From CAZJBP01 sp964544115 (GTDB lineage: Bacteria; Verrucomicrobiota; Kiritimatiellia; UBA8416; JADHWI01): DNA of 24,949 nucleotides. How positions within the stretch are numbered: the first letter of the stretch is position 1; every line of letters starts with the position of its first letter. The translations under genes were made by a program, and so were the position numbers. The stretch lies in NCBI GenBank assembly GCA_964544115.1, contig CAZJBP010000033.1, positions 1 through 24,949 on the forward strand, in the 5' to 3' direction. Of this stretch, positions 1-8,040 are shown piece by piece. The notes under the pieces were generated by a model. The model made no database searches. It worked only from the letters and a program-made list of their open reading frames with translations, and was not told where the DNA came from.

Positions 1-369
1 ATCTACTCGGCGCTTGCGGGGGCCGGCATCAGCCTGGCGTTTCCTGTACTGACGAACCTGTGGGTGTTCTTCGGCTTGCTGCTCCTCGTGGGCATCGCGA
101 CGGCGCCGTTCTGGCCCAGCATCATGAGCTACTGCGACGATCAACTCCCCGGCACGGACACCACCATGCTCTTCGTGCTGCTGTCCTGCGCCGGGGTGCC
201 GGGCTGCGGCGTCTTCGCGTGGCTCATGGGGGTCATCGGCGACCACTACGGGCTCAGCCGGGCGTTCTATCTGGTCCCAGCCTGCTTCCTCGTACTGGCG
301 GCGCTCATAGGCATCGACTGGCTCTGCCCGCCCCGTCCCGCGCCCGACTCCTCCAGGCGGCGGTCGTGA
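1..369 (+). CDS. MFS-type transporter, C-terminal fragment
   Basis: The frame is open from base 1 to a TGA at 367-369, so only the last 122 residues of a larger gene are present. The visible part has about four hydrophobic stretches typical of the last helices of a 12-helix permease: a segment beginning LAGAGISLAF, VFFGLLLLVGIATAPFW, MLFVLLSCAGVPGCGVFAWLMG, and AFYLVPACFLVLAALIGIDWL. The short polar link GDHYGLSRAF before the last helix resembles the loop that precedes the final helices in MFS sugar or nucleoside permeases. It ends in a basic tail, PDSSRRRS. The substrate cannot be read from this fragment. MFS is the most likely family, but another polytopic permease is possible. Confidence 0.6.
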   Translation: MYSALAGAGISLAFPVLTNLWVFFGLLLLVGIATAPFWPSIMSYCDDQLPGTDTTMLFVLLSCAGVPGCGVFAWLMGVIGDHYGLSRAFYLVPACFLVLAALIGIDWLCPPRPAPDSSRRRS

Positions 370-835
370 AGGCTGAGCTGGAGATGCTGGGCCCTGTCTC
401 GGCGAACTGATCGCGGTGCCAGTGGCGGCGAAAGACGGAACTGCGCTCGGTTGTCGGCGCCCCCGGCGTCCCGGGCCTTCCCGTGGATCACCCGGAGCAT
501 GAGGCGACGGAGACGGGATTATCGCTTCTCTCTGGTCTCGTATTGTAACTTCGTCTCTCAGAGTGTGTTGCATAAAAAATGGGCGTCACGACCGAGCGGG
601 AGTAACCCAAGAAGTGGACCAAGCTACTCACAACAGGGCATAGAGTGGAAGCTGGACGACGCGACCAACGACTTCGAGAGGCTCCACAGGCACAAAGACG
701 ACCAGGTTCGGATTTTTCCGTGTGCCAGTTTTGTGCCAGTCTACACCGCCTAAATCCGCCGTCTTGTGCCGTTAGCCCCATCGTGCCGCGACCGCAAACC
801 GAATGGTTCGCAGCGCCGGGGCTTGCCTTGGGCCT
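370..835. other. Intergenic stretch with no convincing gene
   Basis: About 460 bases separate the transporter fragment from the first regulated promoter. Short frames exist on both strands, but none has a good ribosome site, signal peptide or recognisable motif. The part from about 525 to 730 is less GC-rich than the surroundings and contains a local repeat of TGTGCCAGT (about 720-740). It could be decayed foreign DNA, but I cannot assign it. Confidence 0.4.
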
Positions 836-869
836 CATCATGTTGCCATCATGTTCCGTCCGCTAGTCT
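836..869 (+). promoter_or_regulatory. Direct-repeat activator site plus -10 (site 1, EF-hand/two-component operon)
   Basis: CATCATGTTG (836-845), one base, then CATCATGTTC (847-856): two near-identical half-sites at an 11-bp period. Seven bases later is a -10-like TAGTCT (864-869). No -35 hexamer is needed if an OmpR-family activator binds the repeats, as known for PhoB. The same layout recurs at 3560, 5580 and 8115. The -10 here is the weakest of the four. Confidence 0.6.
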
Positions 870-929
870 GATGCGCGGACGGTGGATGAGGGAGCGGGAG
901 CGGGCCGGCCTTTGAGAGGAGACGCGGAA

Positions 930-1442
930 ATGAAGACATCGATGATACTGACCGTTGTGGCACTGGCCCTCTGGGCGCTGGCGCCGGGGGCCGTGGCGGA
1001 GGATCGCACGTTCGGCAACGGGGCGTTGCCGAGTTTTCTTCAAATCTACGACGTGAATGGAGACGGCGTCCTCTCGGAAGAGGAGAAGCAGGCCATGCGC
1101 GACGCCCGGGAACAGCGACGCGAGGCCCTGATCTCCCAGTGGGACGCCGATGGCGACGGCGTCATCTCCGAACAGGAACGGCTGGCGGCGCAGCAGAAAC
1201 TCCGGGACCGCATCGAGCAGAACCGCATCGCTCATTTCCAGGAGGCGGACACGAACGACGACGGCTTTCTCTCGTTCGAGGAGTACAGCGCCATTCCCGC
1301 GGTTCAGCGCCTGGCCGCTCAGTATCCCGACAAGCCGGCGCTGATCTTTGACCACATGGATTCCAACGACGACAACCTGGTGAGCCAGGACGAGTTCCTT
1401 GGCCAGTTGCGCCGGAATCAGGATCCAGCGCAAGAGAAGTGA
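930..1442 (+). CDS. Exported four-EF-hand calcium-binding protein (paralogue 1)
   Basis: 170 residues. The start at 930 is chosen over an in-frame GTG at 882 because GAGAGGAG lies just upstream and the product then begins with a clean signal peptide (MKTSMILTVV to about residue 23, AVA|ED). Four canonical 12-residue EF-hand loops follow at residues 41-52, 72-83, 107-118 and 144-155, each starting with Asp and ending with Glu. The fourth has Asn at loop position 6 instead of Gly. The protein is therefore probably a periplasmic or secreted calcium-binding protein or calcium buffer. It is the first gene of an operon with the response regulator (44-bp gap) and histidine kinase, suggesting a role in sensing or in the response. 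A close paralogue is at 8317-8826. No enzyme domain is visible. Confidence 0.88.
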   Translation: MKTSMILTVVALALWALAPGAVAEDRTFGNGALPSFLQIYDVNGDGVLSEEEKQAMRDAREQRREALISQWDADGDGVISEQERLAAQQKLRDRIEQNRIAHFQEADTNDDGFLSFEEYSAIPAVQRLAAQYPDKPALIFDHMDSNDDNLVSQDEFLGQLRRNQDPAQEK

Positions 1443-1486
1443 CCCTGAAGCCGCGGGCCGCGGCAACACGATCGGAGTTCACGACC

Positions 1487-2167
1487 ATGCGGGTACTCGT
1501 CGTCGAAGACTCGCCGCGCCTGCGCGAATCGCTCTGCAAGGCTCTGAAGCGGTCGGGCTTCGCGGTGGACGCGGCCGCCGAAGGCGAAGACGGCCTGGCT
1601 CTCGCACAGGGCAATCCGTACGACGCGGTGGTGCTCGACATCATGCTGCCCAAGCTTGACGGGCTCAGCGTGCTCAAGGAGATCCGGCAGCGCGGCAACG
1701 ACACGCCGGTTCTCTTTCTCACGGCCCGAGACACTGTGGAGGACCGCGTGCGGGGTCTGCAGGCCGGCGCGGACGACTATCTCGTCAAGCCGTTCTCCCT
1801 TGACGAGTTGCTGGCGCGCGTTCAGGCCCTCTGCCGCCGCCGCTACCAACGCCCGATGACGGTGCACCGCGTGGCGGACCTGGAACTTGACATCTCGGCC
1901 AAGTCGGTGCGTCGCGCCGGCAAGCCGGTCGAACTACCCGCCCGCGAGTACGCGCTACTGGAGTACCTGATGCTGCGCCAGGGACAGGTGGTCTCGCGCA
2001 CGGAAATCGAGGAGCACATCTACGACGATCTCGCTTCGCCGATGAGCAACGTGGTCGATGCCGCCGTCTACTCGCTGCGCCGGAAGATCGCCGACGCCCC
2101 CGACGCCCCGGAGCTGATCCACACGAGACGCGGCATGGGGTATGTCCTCGAGGAGCGGACGGGGTGA
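1487..2167 (+). CDS. OmpR/PhoB-family response regulator
   Basis: 226 residues, the usual family length. Start ATG at 1487 has GGAG nine bases upstream; the frame is open further upstream, but the product starts correctly with MRVLVVEDSP. The receiver domain (1-115) has acidic pocket E7/D8, phospho-acceptor D51 in VVLDIMLP, T79 and K101 (YLVKPFS). A winged-helix DNA-binding domain follows (about 127-222, with LPAREYALLEYLMLRQGQVVS and the RRGMGYVL wing). It would bind DNA as a dimer on direct repeats, matching the 11-bp-period sites upstream of the four units in this region. Its stop overlaps the kinase start (GTGA), so the two are translationally coupled. It belongs to the QseB/PrmA/CusR-like group, but its signal cannot be named. 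Confidence 0.93.
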   Translation: MRVLVVEDSPRLRESLCKALKRSGFAVDAAAEGEDGLALAQGNPYDAVVLDIMLPKLDGLSVLKEIRQRGNDTPVLFLTARDTVEDRVRGLQAGADDYLVKPFSLDELLARVQALCRRRYQRPMTVHRVADLELDISAKSVRRAGKPVELPAREYALLEYLMLRQGQVVSRTEIEEHIYDDLASPMSNVVDAAVYSLRRKIADAPDAPELIHTRRGMGYVLEERTG

Positions 2168-3588
2168 GATCGATCCGACGACACCTCTGGTTTAGGCTCG
2201 TGCTCGGTCTGGGCGCTCTGTGGTGCCTTGGGGGGGGCGCGCTCTTCTATGCCGTGCGCCGCAGCCTCGATAGCCGGCTGGACTCTGAACTCCGCCTGCT
2301 GACCGCCGAGGTCCAGGACCTTGTGGTGGGCGGGCGGGGAACACCGGCCGACCGTAGCGCCCGCCGCATCATCGACTTCTTCGTCGCGGGCAGCGGCGCC
2401 TATTTCCAGGCCTGGGACCCTGACGGGGTCTTCTCGGACCGCTCGCCCAGCCTGGGAGACATGGACCTGCCGCGGCCCAGGGACTTCGGCTCTGCTCCGC
2501 TTTGCTGGGATGCTTCTCTATCGTCGGGCGAGCGCATCAGGGTGTGCGCCTCCACGCTCCGCCTGTCGTCCGGACCCACGGCCGGGGCGGGATATGAGAC
2601 CGGCGTGGTCGTCGCCCGCAACCGCGAGGACACCGACCTGTCGCTGGCGCGCATCGCCGCCTGCATCGCCGGCGTGGGCATGCTCAGCACGCTGGTGAGC
2701 GTCCTGGTGGTCACCCTGACCGTCCGCAGCGGGCTGGATCCTCTCCGCCGCCTGGGCGATGAAATCGCGCGGGTGGACGCGCAGTCCCTGGGGTCCCGGT
2801 TCTCCGAAGGAACCGCGCCCTGCGAACTGCATCCCGTCATCGCCCGGCTGAACAGCCTCGTGTCCCGGCTCGAGTCCAGCTTCGAGCGCGAGCGGCGCTT
2901 CAGCGCGGACCTTGCTCACGAGCTGCGAACGCCCCTCGCGGAGATCAAGGCAGCGGCCGAATGTGCGCTTCGCTGGCCGGACGAGGGCGGCCAGCAGACA
3001 CTCCGCGAGGTGCTGCAGATCGTGGAGCAGATGCAGACCATGGCTGAGGATCTGCTGGCCTTGGCCCGCACGACCTCCGTCGAGGCGGGAACCCGCGCCG
3101 CGGTGCGCCTTGCCGAGCTCGTGAGCGAATGCTGGGAGCCGCTAGCCCTGAGGGCGGAAGCTGCCTGCATGGATGTGTCGCTGCACCTTTCGGGCGACGT
3201 GCAACTCCCGACGCATGCGGGCCTGCTGCGCATGGTGGTGCAGAACCTGCTGACAAACGCCGTGGAGCACGGTGTCGCCGGGGGGCGCATCCGCATCGAG
3301 ATGAAGCCCGAGCCGGACAGCCGTTTCTGCCTGTGCGTCGGAAATACGGTTCGGGGCCTCAAGGTCGAGGACATTCCACACCTGTTTGAACGGTTCTGGA
3401 GAAAGGACCCGGCACGGTCGGCGGCAGGGCACCACGGCCTTGGGCTGTCTCTGGCGCAGGCCTGCGCGCAGGCCCTGGGGTATGACCTGACAGCCGCACT
3501 GGAGGAAGGGGACGGGGAATTTCTGACGTTCCGCCTGTGCGGTGAACAAACAGGGAACGCATCATCTTTCCATCATCTTCGGCCGTGA
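2164..3588 (+). CDS. Membrane sensor histidine kinase
   Basis: 474 residues, GTG start overlapping the regulator's TGA. Domain order: first membrane helix (about 9-30, LWFRLVLGLGALWCLGGG), a periplasmic sensor of about 130 residues, second helix (about 166-188), HAMP linker, HisKA with phospho-acceptor H252 (DLAHELRTPLAEIKA), and HATPase with N-box N361/N365 (QNLLTNAVEHG) and a G-box HGLGLSL near 425. The usual DxGxGI G1 motif is missing; VRGLKVEDIPHLFERF follows the expected place directly. Such a variant ATP lid occurs in some active kinases, so activity is likely but not certain. The periplasmic domain has two Cys (near 114 and 129) that might form a disulfide. The last codons contain regulatory site 2 and its -10, so the next unit's promoter is embedded in this gene. 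Confidence 0.92.
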   Translation: MRSIRRHLWFRLVLGLGALWCLGGGALFYAVRRSLDSRLDSELRLLTAEVQDLVVGGRGTPADRSARRIIDFFVAGSGAYFQAWDPDGVFSDRSPSLGDMDLPRPRDFGSAPLCWDASLSSGERIRVCASTLRLSSGPTAGAGYETGVVVARNREDTDLSLARIAACIAGVGMLSTLVSVLVVTLTVRSGLDPLRRLGDEIARVDAQSLGSRFSEGTAPCELHPVIARLNSLVSRLESSFERERRFSADLAHELRTPLAEIKAAAECALRWPDEGGQQTLREVLQIVEQMQTMAEDLLALARTTSVEAGTRAAVRLAELVSECWEPLALRAEAACMDVSLHLSGDVQLPTHAGLLRMVVQNLLTNAVEHGVAGGRIRIEMKPEPDSRFCLCVGNTVRGLKVEDIPHLFERFWRKDPARSAAGHHGLGLSLAQACAQALGYDLTAALEEGDGEFLTFRLCGEQTGNASSFHHLRP

Positions 3589-3594
3589 TATAAT
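3560..3594 (+). promoter_or_regulatory. Direct-repeat activator site plus TATAAT (site 2)
   Basis: CATCATCTTT (3560-3569), C, CATCATCTTC (3571-3580), eight bases, then a perfect TATAAT (3589-3594). The site overlaps the end of the histidine kinase gene. Transcription would start near 3601, giving a leader of under 20 bases before the ATG at 3619. This is the clearest of the four sites because both half-sites and the -10 are strong. Confidence 0.72.
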
Positions 3595-3618
3595 ACCAAG
3601 CGACGTGACGGAGGGGCT

Positions 3619-4524
3619 ATGAGAAGGCATACGCTTTTGGTGTTGGGGGCGGCCTGTGCCACGGCCGTGATCACCATTATCCTGGCGATACGCGGGAATC
3701 CGGGCGAGCGCCGTCCCGCGCATCCAGCCCGGGCCGGTGCGGCTGCGACCGTCCTCGCGCGCGCAGGCAAACCGTCCGCCGCGCTGTGCCGCCGACCGGC
3801 GGCCGGGGCGCTTGCTCGGGGCGTCGCCGCCACGAACGAGGAACAGCCGCCGACGGCAGCCGCCTCCGCCACTCAGGATCTGGGCGTGACCGTCACGGAG
3901 CCCCCCGTGCCGCCGGAACTTCAGGCGCTGTATGCGCGGCTTGAAAAGCGCGCTCGCGCCATCGAAGACGACTCCCGTCGCCGCGACAAGGACGTTGAGA
4001 CATTCCGAACCACACCGCTGAACCGTTTCCCCGAAGAGGCCGTCGAGCAACAGATACGGCTCGCGGATGCGCAGGCCAGGACCCGGCTGGCCCACCTGAG
4101 CGAGTCCTACCGTCTCAACGCCTCACAGCGCCAGCAGGTTTACCGCGCTCTGGTCCCCGCAACGCCGGCCTACCATCCCGACATGGAAGTGGTTTCCGCA
4201 GGCGGAGCGGCCGAGGAGAAGGCACCGAACGCATCGAGCCTCTCAGCGCCCGACGCGGCGACCGAGAGTGCGAACGCCGTGGATGAGCAGATCTACGCCG
4301 TTCTGGAAGACACGCAGAAGACAGCCTACGAGGACGATTGGATCGACCGCGACCTCTGGTGGTCGGAGATCATCGGCCAGCTCAGCGACGACCTCGACCA
4401 GGATCTGGCCTCCGCGGCGACTGCAGCTTCCGCCGCTTCCGACGTCGGCGCAGGCGACGCGGAGACGACGACCGTCCCCGAAGAACACGTGGAGGCGAAT
4501 CTCTTCGACCTTCTCAACCCATGA
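3619..4524 (+). CDS. Exported or membrane-anchored protein, possibly Spy/CpxP-like
   Basis: 301 residues; ATG preceded by GGAGGGG. It starts with a signal anchor (LLVLGAACATAVITIILAI, residues 6-24), then a long Ala/Arg/Pro-rich low-complexity stretch (to about 95), then a helical region rich in charged residues (about 96-170). Two segments, YRLNASQRQQVYRAL and IYAVLEDTQKTAYED, resemble the 'L-T-x-x-Q' helices of Spy/CpxP/ZraP-like periplasmic metal or stress sensors, which are often encoded next to two-component systems. The C-terminal 60 residues are acidic and rich in Ala and Ser. It directly follows the kinase gene with its own copy of the regulatory site, so it is probably a target of that system. 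The family call is tentative; no enzymatic motif is visible. Confidence 0.6.
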   Translation: MRRHTLLVLGAACATAVITIILAIRGNPGERRPAHPARAGAAATVLARAGKPSAALCRRPAAGALARGVAATNEEQPPTAAASATQDLGVTVTEPPVPPELQALYARLEKRARAIEDDSRRRDKDVETFRTTPLNRFPEEAVEQQIRLADAQARTRLAHLSESYRLNASQRQQVYRALVPATPAYHPDMEVVSAGGAAEEKAPNASSLSAPDAATESANAVDEQIYAVLEDTQKTAYEDDWIDRDLWWSEIIGQLSDDLDQDLASAATAASAASDVGAGDAETTTVPEEHVEANLFDLLNP

Positions 4525-5513
4525 GCGCCCGACGGACGATTCATCCGGCCACGACGCACCGCCGCGCGAGCACTTGGGCTTCGCTCGCGGCGTGTTGGAC
4601 GCTGCGCGCCACCGCCGCGTCTCTCTACTCCACAGAATTCGAGGAGTTCAAGACGGGACCCGACCGCTGGGCGGGAACGAACGGCTGGGTCGCGAGCAGC
4701 GTCGGGTACGGAGTCCACGGCATAGACGACGGCATGATTCCGGCGCTCGGCAAGACGGCCTTCCTTGGGGGCAGTATGCCTGCCAACCGGCTCGTGACGG
4801 TGGCTCATCCACACAACATCAACCCGGTCGCTGCCGGGACGCCGATCATCGCCTTCGAAACCCTCATGGGCATCGAGGATTCCACGAACGGAAAGCGGGA
4901 CAGCTTCTTTTTTTCCTTCTACAACCGCGCCGGCGACCTCCTCGCGTCCATCCGGTTCAGTAACCAGGACGCAACTTACGGCGTGTGGCGGTATGACGGG
5001 ACCACGCAGGTGGACACCGGCCTGGACTTCTACCGCGGGGAGTTGCATCTGCTATACGCCGAAGCCGACTTCAGCAGCAACCGCTGGTCTGCTGACCTGG
5101 ACGGTATTCCGCTGTTCACGAACGCGCTGTTCAACGCCACGGGTCGCACGCTTGACCTGGGATTCATCGCAGCAGAGTGGCAGATTTCGGCCTCTTCGGT
5201 GTCTGGGTACGGCGACAACTGGATGCTGGTCGCCGACTGGTACGTCACAGCCATCCCCTTGGGGGAAACGCCCTTCCGCGTGAAGTCGGTAGCCGCCGGG
5301 TGCTGCGGAACGGGGTTCTCCTTGTCCTGGTTGGGTGAGGTGGGCTTCGACTATCAAGTGGAAGCTTCGTCAAACCTCGAGACGTGGAGCGGTGAACTGC
5401 CCGGTTCGTTGTTCACGAACCTTGCGGCCACCGGTTCGCTGACGTTCGGCGATCCCATATCCCCAACGACCCTCCACCGTTACTACCGCGTCCGCCGCAG
5501 CGTCGCCCCGTAG
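4521..5513 (+). CDS. Secreted LamG-like protein with PVC-type C-terminal module
   Basis: 330 residues. The ATG at 4521 overlaps the previous stop (ATGA), indicating translational coupling. The frame is open further upstream, but that part only shadows the preceding gene. After a basic N-terminus, a hydrophobic segment (ASLAACWTLRATAASLYS) can serve as a signal peptide. The body (about 40-245) is beta-rich with aromatic/Asp-Gly patterns like a concanavalin/LamG-type jelly roll; this fold call is inferred. The C-terminus (about 255-330), with FDYQVEASSNLETWS, matches the short beta domain often found at the end of Verrucomicrobia and Kiritimatiellota exported proteins. Its function is unknown; adhesion or glycan binding at the cell surface is plausible. 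It shares a unit with the 3619 gene under regulatory site 2. Confidence 0.62.
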   Translation: MSARRTIHPATTHRRASTWASLAACWTLRATAASLYSTEFEEFKTGPDRWAGTNGWVASSVGYGVHGIDDGMIPALGKTAFLGGSMPANRLVTVAHPHNINPVAAGTPIIAFETLMGIEDSTNGKRDSFFFSFYNRAGDLLASIRFSNQDATYGVWRYDGTTQVDTGLDFYRGELHLLYAEADFSSNRWSADLDGIPLFTNALFNATGRTLDLGFIAAEWQISASSVSGYGDNWMLVADWYVTAIPLGETPFRVKSVAAGCCGTGFSLSWLGEVGFDYQVEASSNLETWSGELPGSLFTNLAATGSLTFGDPISPTTLHRYYRVRRSVAP

Positions 5514-5579
5514 CCGTCTGCGCGCAGTCCGCCGCCCTCTCGGGCTCCGGCCTGCATCGTCCTCAAACAATCCTCCCGG

Positions 5580-5613
5580 CATCATCTTCCCCTCATGAGG
5601 ACCCTCTTACAAT
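5580..5613 (+). promoter_or_regulatory. Direct-repeat activator site plus -10 (site 3, S8 protease)
   Basis: CATCATCTTC (5580-5589), C, then a diverged half-site CCTCATGAGG (5591-5600), seven bases, then TACAAT (5608-5613). Geometry matches sites 1 and 2. The second half-site is itself a perfect 10-bp palindrome, which may alter regulator affinity. Confidence 0.6.
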
Positions 5614-5617
5614 GAGT

Positions 5618-5640
5618 ACCGACAGTTAGGAAAGGTCGGT
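5618..5640 (+). promoter_or_regulatory. 5'-terminal hairpin holding a ribosome-binding sequence in its loop
   Basis: ACCGAC (5618-5623) pairs with GTCGGT (5635-5640) around an 11-base loop that contains AGGAAAG. The predicted transcription start falls at about 5619-5621, so the hairpin would form at the very end of the mRNA. The identical structure is at 8153-8175. It may stabilise the message or gate translation of the short frame that follows. Confidence 0.45.
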
Positions 5641-5642
5641 TT

Positions 5643-5855
5643 ATGCCGGTTTATGCGGGGTTCGACGAACAGCGAACAGGGAGAGAGGAGGCGAAGGGCG
5701 GGGATAGAAGACCTGTCTCCCGAGTCCAACTTATAGCTTGGATGTTGTTTGTTTCGTCCATTCTTTTTCCTCTAATACGGTTGTTCAAGATCGGTCCGGT
5801 ATGTTTCCGGCCCTTGCAGGCCGGTGTCAGCCAAAAAGCGACTTCATGTCAATAA
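5643..5855 (+). CDS. Candidate small membrane protein or leader ORF
   Basis: 70 codons beginning seven bases after AGGAAAGG, the sequence exposed in the 5' hairpin loop. After a charged first third, the product has one strongly hydrophobic segment (LIAWMLFVSSILFPLIRLF, about residues 30-48), which would be a membrane helix. It ends 17 bases before the protease start, so it could be translated first and coupled to it. In the duplicated cassette at 8041-8229 an 11-base difference changes the frame, so the N-terminal sequence is not conserved. This argues for a leader of low sequence constraint or a chance frame. Confidence 0.28.
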   Translation: MPVYAGFDEQRTGREEAKGGDRRPVSRVQLIAWMLFVSSILFPLIRLFKIGPVCFRPLQAGVSQKATSCQ

Positions 5856-5872
5856 CACGAAGGGATCCGGCC

Positions 5873-7645
5873 ATGTATAGGCGCATACTCACTTCAATCC
5901 TGGCGATAGGCGTAGCCCTGGCGTTGTCGGCAACCAATGCGGCGGCAGGAAATGCAGACAACAACCGGCAGCCCAGACGCCCCGATGTTATCCTCTACAA
6001 GTGGAACGTTGACATGTCACCGCAACAACGCGAGGCGCTCGGGCAACTCATCCTAGCTTACGATATGCGGCTGGAGAGGAAGATCGTCGATAATACCGTC
6101 TTGCGCGTAAAAGCATTCCGGACCGCAGGCCGCACGGAAGAAGATCTGGCGACTGAACTCATGGCCAGCGGCGCTGTGGAATGGGCCCAACCGGACTATG
6201 TTGAACAGGCGGTGGCGACCCCGAACGACCCTTATTATCCAAGTCAATGGCAACACGTTAACATCAGGTCCGCCAGCGCCTGGGATTACACGGTTGGCAG
6301 CGAACAGGTGATTGTGGCCATATGCGATACGGGCGTGGACTTGAACCACGCCGACCTCAAATCCCAGCTGGTTCTCCCGGGCTGGAACACCTACCTGAAC
6401 ACAACTAACTGCATGGATACCCATGGGCACGGAACCATGGTGGCGGGTTTTGCCGGCGCAACGGGCAACAACGGCACTGGCGTGGTCGGCGCAGCATGGA
6501 ACGTGCGCATCCTTCCCATCCGGATAACCTATGCTGACGGTAGCGGCTCGGCTTATGTCGGCGACATGGCCGAGGCCATCGCATACGGCGCCAATAACGG
6601 CGCCAAGGTAATCAACGTGAGCTTCTCGGGGTATTACAACTCAGCCATTATCGCAGCCGCCAACGACGCCCGACTCAAAGGCGCCCTGGTCGTGATGGCC
6701 GCCGGCAATGACGGCCTGGACATCAGCGGCTACGCCGATCCGGCCAGTATCGTCCTGGTGGGCGCGAGCGATTCCCAGAACGCCCGGGCCAGTTTTTCCA
6801 ATTACGGCACCCCAATCGATGTCTTCGCCCCTGGGCTGAACGTCTGGTCCACCATCCTCGGCGGCTATTACGGCTACGGGAGCGGGACCTCCTTTTCCTC
6901 GCCCATCACCGCCGGGCTGGCCGCCCTGATCTATTCTTTGAACCCTTCTTTCAGTCCGGCCGCTGTCGAGGATCTGATCAAGTCCACCTGCCTGGACCTC
7001 GGCGCCACGGGCGAAGACAGTGTTTACGGCTTTGGGCTCATTCAGGCGGATGGCGCCGTGGCCAAGGCCTACAGTTCCTTGGGCAACCTTCCGCCGGTGG
7101 CGGTAGCCGCCGCGGACCGCACCAGCGGCAATATTCCGTTGCCGGTTGCGTTCAGCGGCAGCGCGTCCTACGATCCGAACGGTAGCATCACCTCTTACGC
7201 ATGGAACTTCGGCGATGGCAGCGCGCTGGCCTACGGTGTCACAACGGCTCACACATACACGAAAGCCGGCACGTTCACGGCGTCACTCGTCGTGACCGAC
7301 AACCTGGGTGCCACTGCCACCAACTCCGTGAAGATCACAGCCACCGATCCATTCGTGCTCACCGCCCCCTCCGTCCTGACGGCCAAGGCCTCGTTGCGAA
7401 CGGTCACCCTGAACTGGCTGGACAACTCCAGTAATGAGACCGGCTTTTACATTGAACGCGGCCTTCGTTCAAAGACCGGCGTTGTATACGCCCGCGTGGG
7501 TGCCGTGGCGGCGAATGTTCGCACCTATAACGACACCGTTCCCGCCGCAGGCACCTACTATTTCAGGGTGCAGGCTTACCGGACCGACGGAACCACCAGC
7601 ATCGTCTCCCCCTACTCGAACGCCGTTTCGGTCAAGGTCCGCTAA
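5873..7645 (+). CDS. Secreted subtilisin-like S8 serine protease with PKD and FN3 domains
   Basis: 590 residues. Start 5873 is preferred over the in-frame ATG at 5846 because GAAGGGA lies just upstream and the product opens with a clean signal peptide (MYRRILTS to about residue 28). An I9-like propeptide follows (about 38-105). The peptidase S8 domain has catalytic D152 (CDTGVD), H186 (HGHGTMVAG) and S340 (GTSFSSP), plus an AAGNDG oxyanion motif, all intact. After the catalytic domain come a PKD domain (from about 405, NLPPVAV to NFGDG and HTYTKAGTF) and a fibronectin type III-like domain (from about 498, LNWLDNSSNETGFYIER) to the end. There is no sorting signal I can name. It is likely an extracellular or surface protease, probably calcium-stabilised as subtilisins generally are, which fits its neighbours with EF-hands. 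It sits behind regulatory site 3. Confidence 0.93.
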   Translation: MYRRILTSILAIGVALALSATNAAAGNADNNRQPRRPDVILYKWNVDMSPQQREALGQLILAYDMRLERKIVDNTVLRVKAFRTAGRTEEDLATELMASGAVEWAQPDYVEQAVATPNDPYYPSQWQHVNIRSASAWDYTVGSEQVIVAICDTGVDLNHADLKSQLVLPGWNTYLNTTNCMDTHGHGTMVAGFAGATGNNGTGVVGAAWNVRILPIRITYADGSGSAYVGDMAEAIAYGANNGAKVINVSFSGYYNSAIIAAANDARLKGALVVMAAGNDGLDISGYADPASIVLVGASDSQNARASFSNYGTPIDVFAPGLNVWSTILGGYYGYGSGTSFSSPITAGLAALIYSLNPSFSPAAVEDLIKSTCLDLGATGEDSVYGFGLIQADGAVAKAYSSLGNLPPVAVAAADRTSGNIPLPVAFSGSASYDPNGSITSYAWNFGDGSALAYGVTTAHTYTKAGTFTASLVVTDNLGATATNSVKITATDPFVLTAPSVLTAKASLRTVTLNWLDNSSNETGFYIERGLRSKTGVVYARVGAVAANVRTYNDTVPAAGTYYFRVQAYRTDGTTSIVSPYSNAVSVKVR

Positions 7646-8040
7646 ACCGGTGTACGGAATTCAGATCCGCCGGGTGCTTGGGGTGAAACGGCCTGCGCTT
7701 CGGAAGCGGTATCGGGGTCGACAACGAAGGGAGAGAACGCGTCCAGTCGGGCCGGCGCTCGGCGCGGATTCAGGGGTGAAGCTCAAGGGGGCAGGGATTA
7801 AGGGTCGGAGATCCGCGAGGCCAGGTGCCCGGTCCGAGCCGCGGTGGCTACCCGGCGCCCAGCCGGAGAGCGTTCTTCATCGTGAAGAAACTCGAGATCC
7901 CGCGCCACACGCCGGGATATGCCGAATTCGGCCATAAAGTCGGTGCTATTGGGAGGTCTCCCGTCGACAGAGCCCTCACCGAGACGATCCTCTTCCCCGT
8001 CCCTCACCGCCACTTCACCCTCGGCATCCCCAACATGCTG
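7646..8040. other. Intergenic stretch without a supported gene
   Basis: About 395 bases between the protease stop and the second promoter cassette. Open frames here have no start signals or recognisable motifs and are rich in Arg and Pro, as expected of chance frames in GC-rich DNA. I see no clear terminator directly after the protease. Confidence 0.45.

Larger units (their letters stand above)
5504..5705 (+). repeat. Duplicated promoter-leader cassette, copy A
   Basis: About 200 bases nearly identical to 8041-8229. The shared stretch begins at CGCCCCGTAG, where the TAG is the stop codon of the preceding gene in this copy. It includes the regulatory site, the -10, a 5' hairpin and a purine-rich stretch ending GGCGGGGA. 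Differences are a few substitutions, a two-base indel and an 11-base insertion in copy A that duplicates GGTTTATGC (about 5639-5656). Confidence 0.85.

Noticed and set aside
488..841. Minus-strand frame upstream of the EF-hand operon
   Set aside because: No ribosome site, low-complexity product, and it overlaps regulatory site 1.
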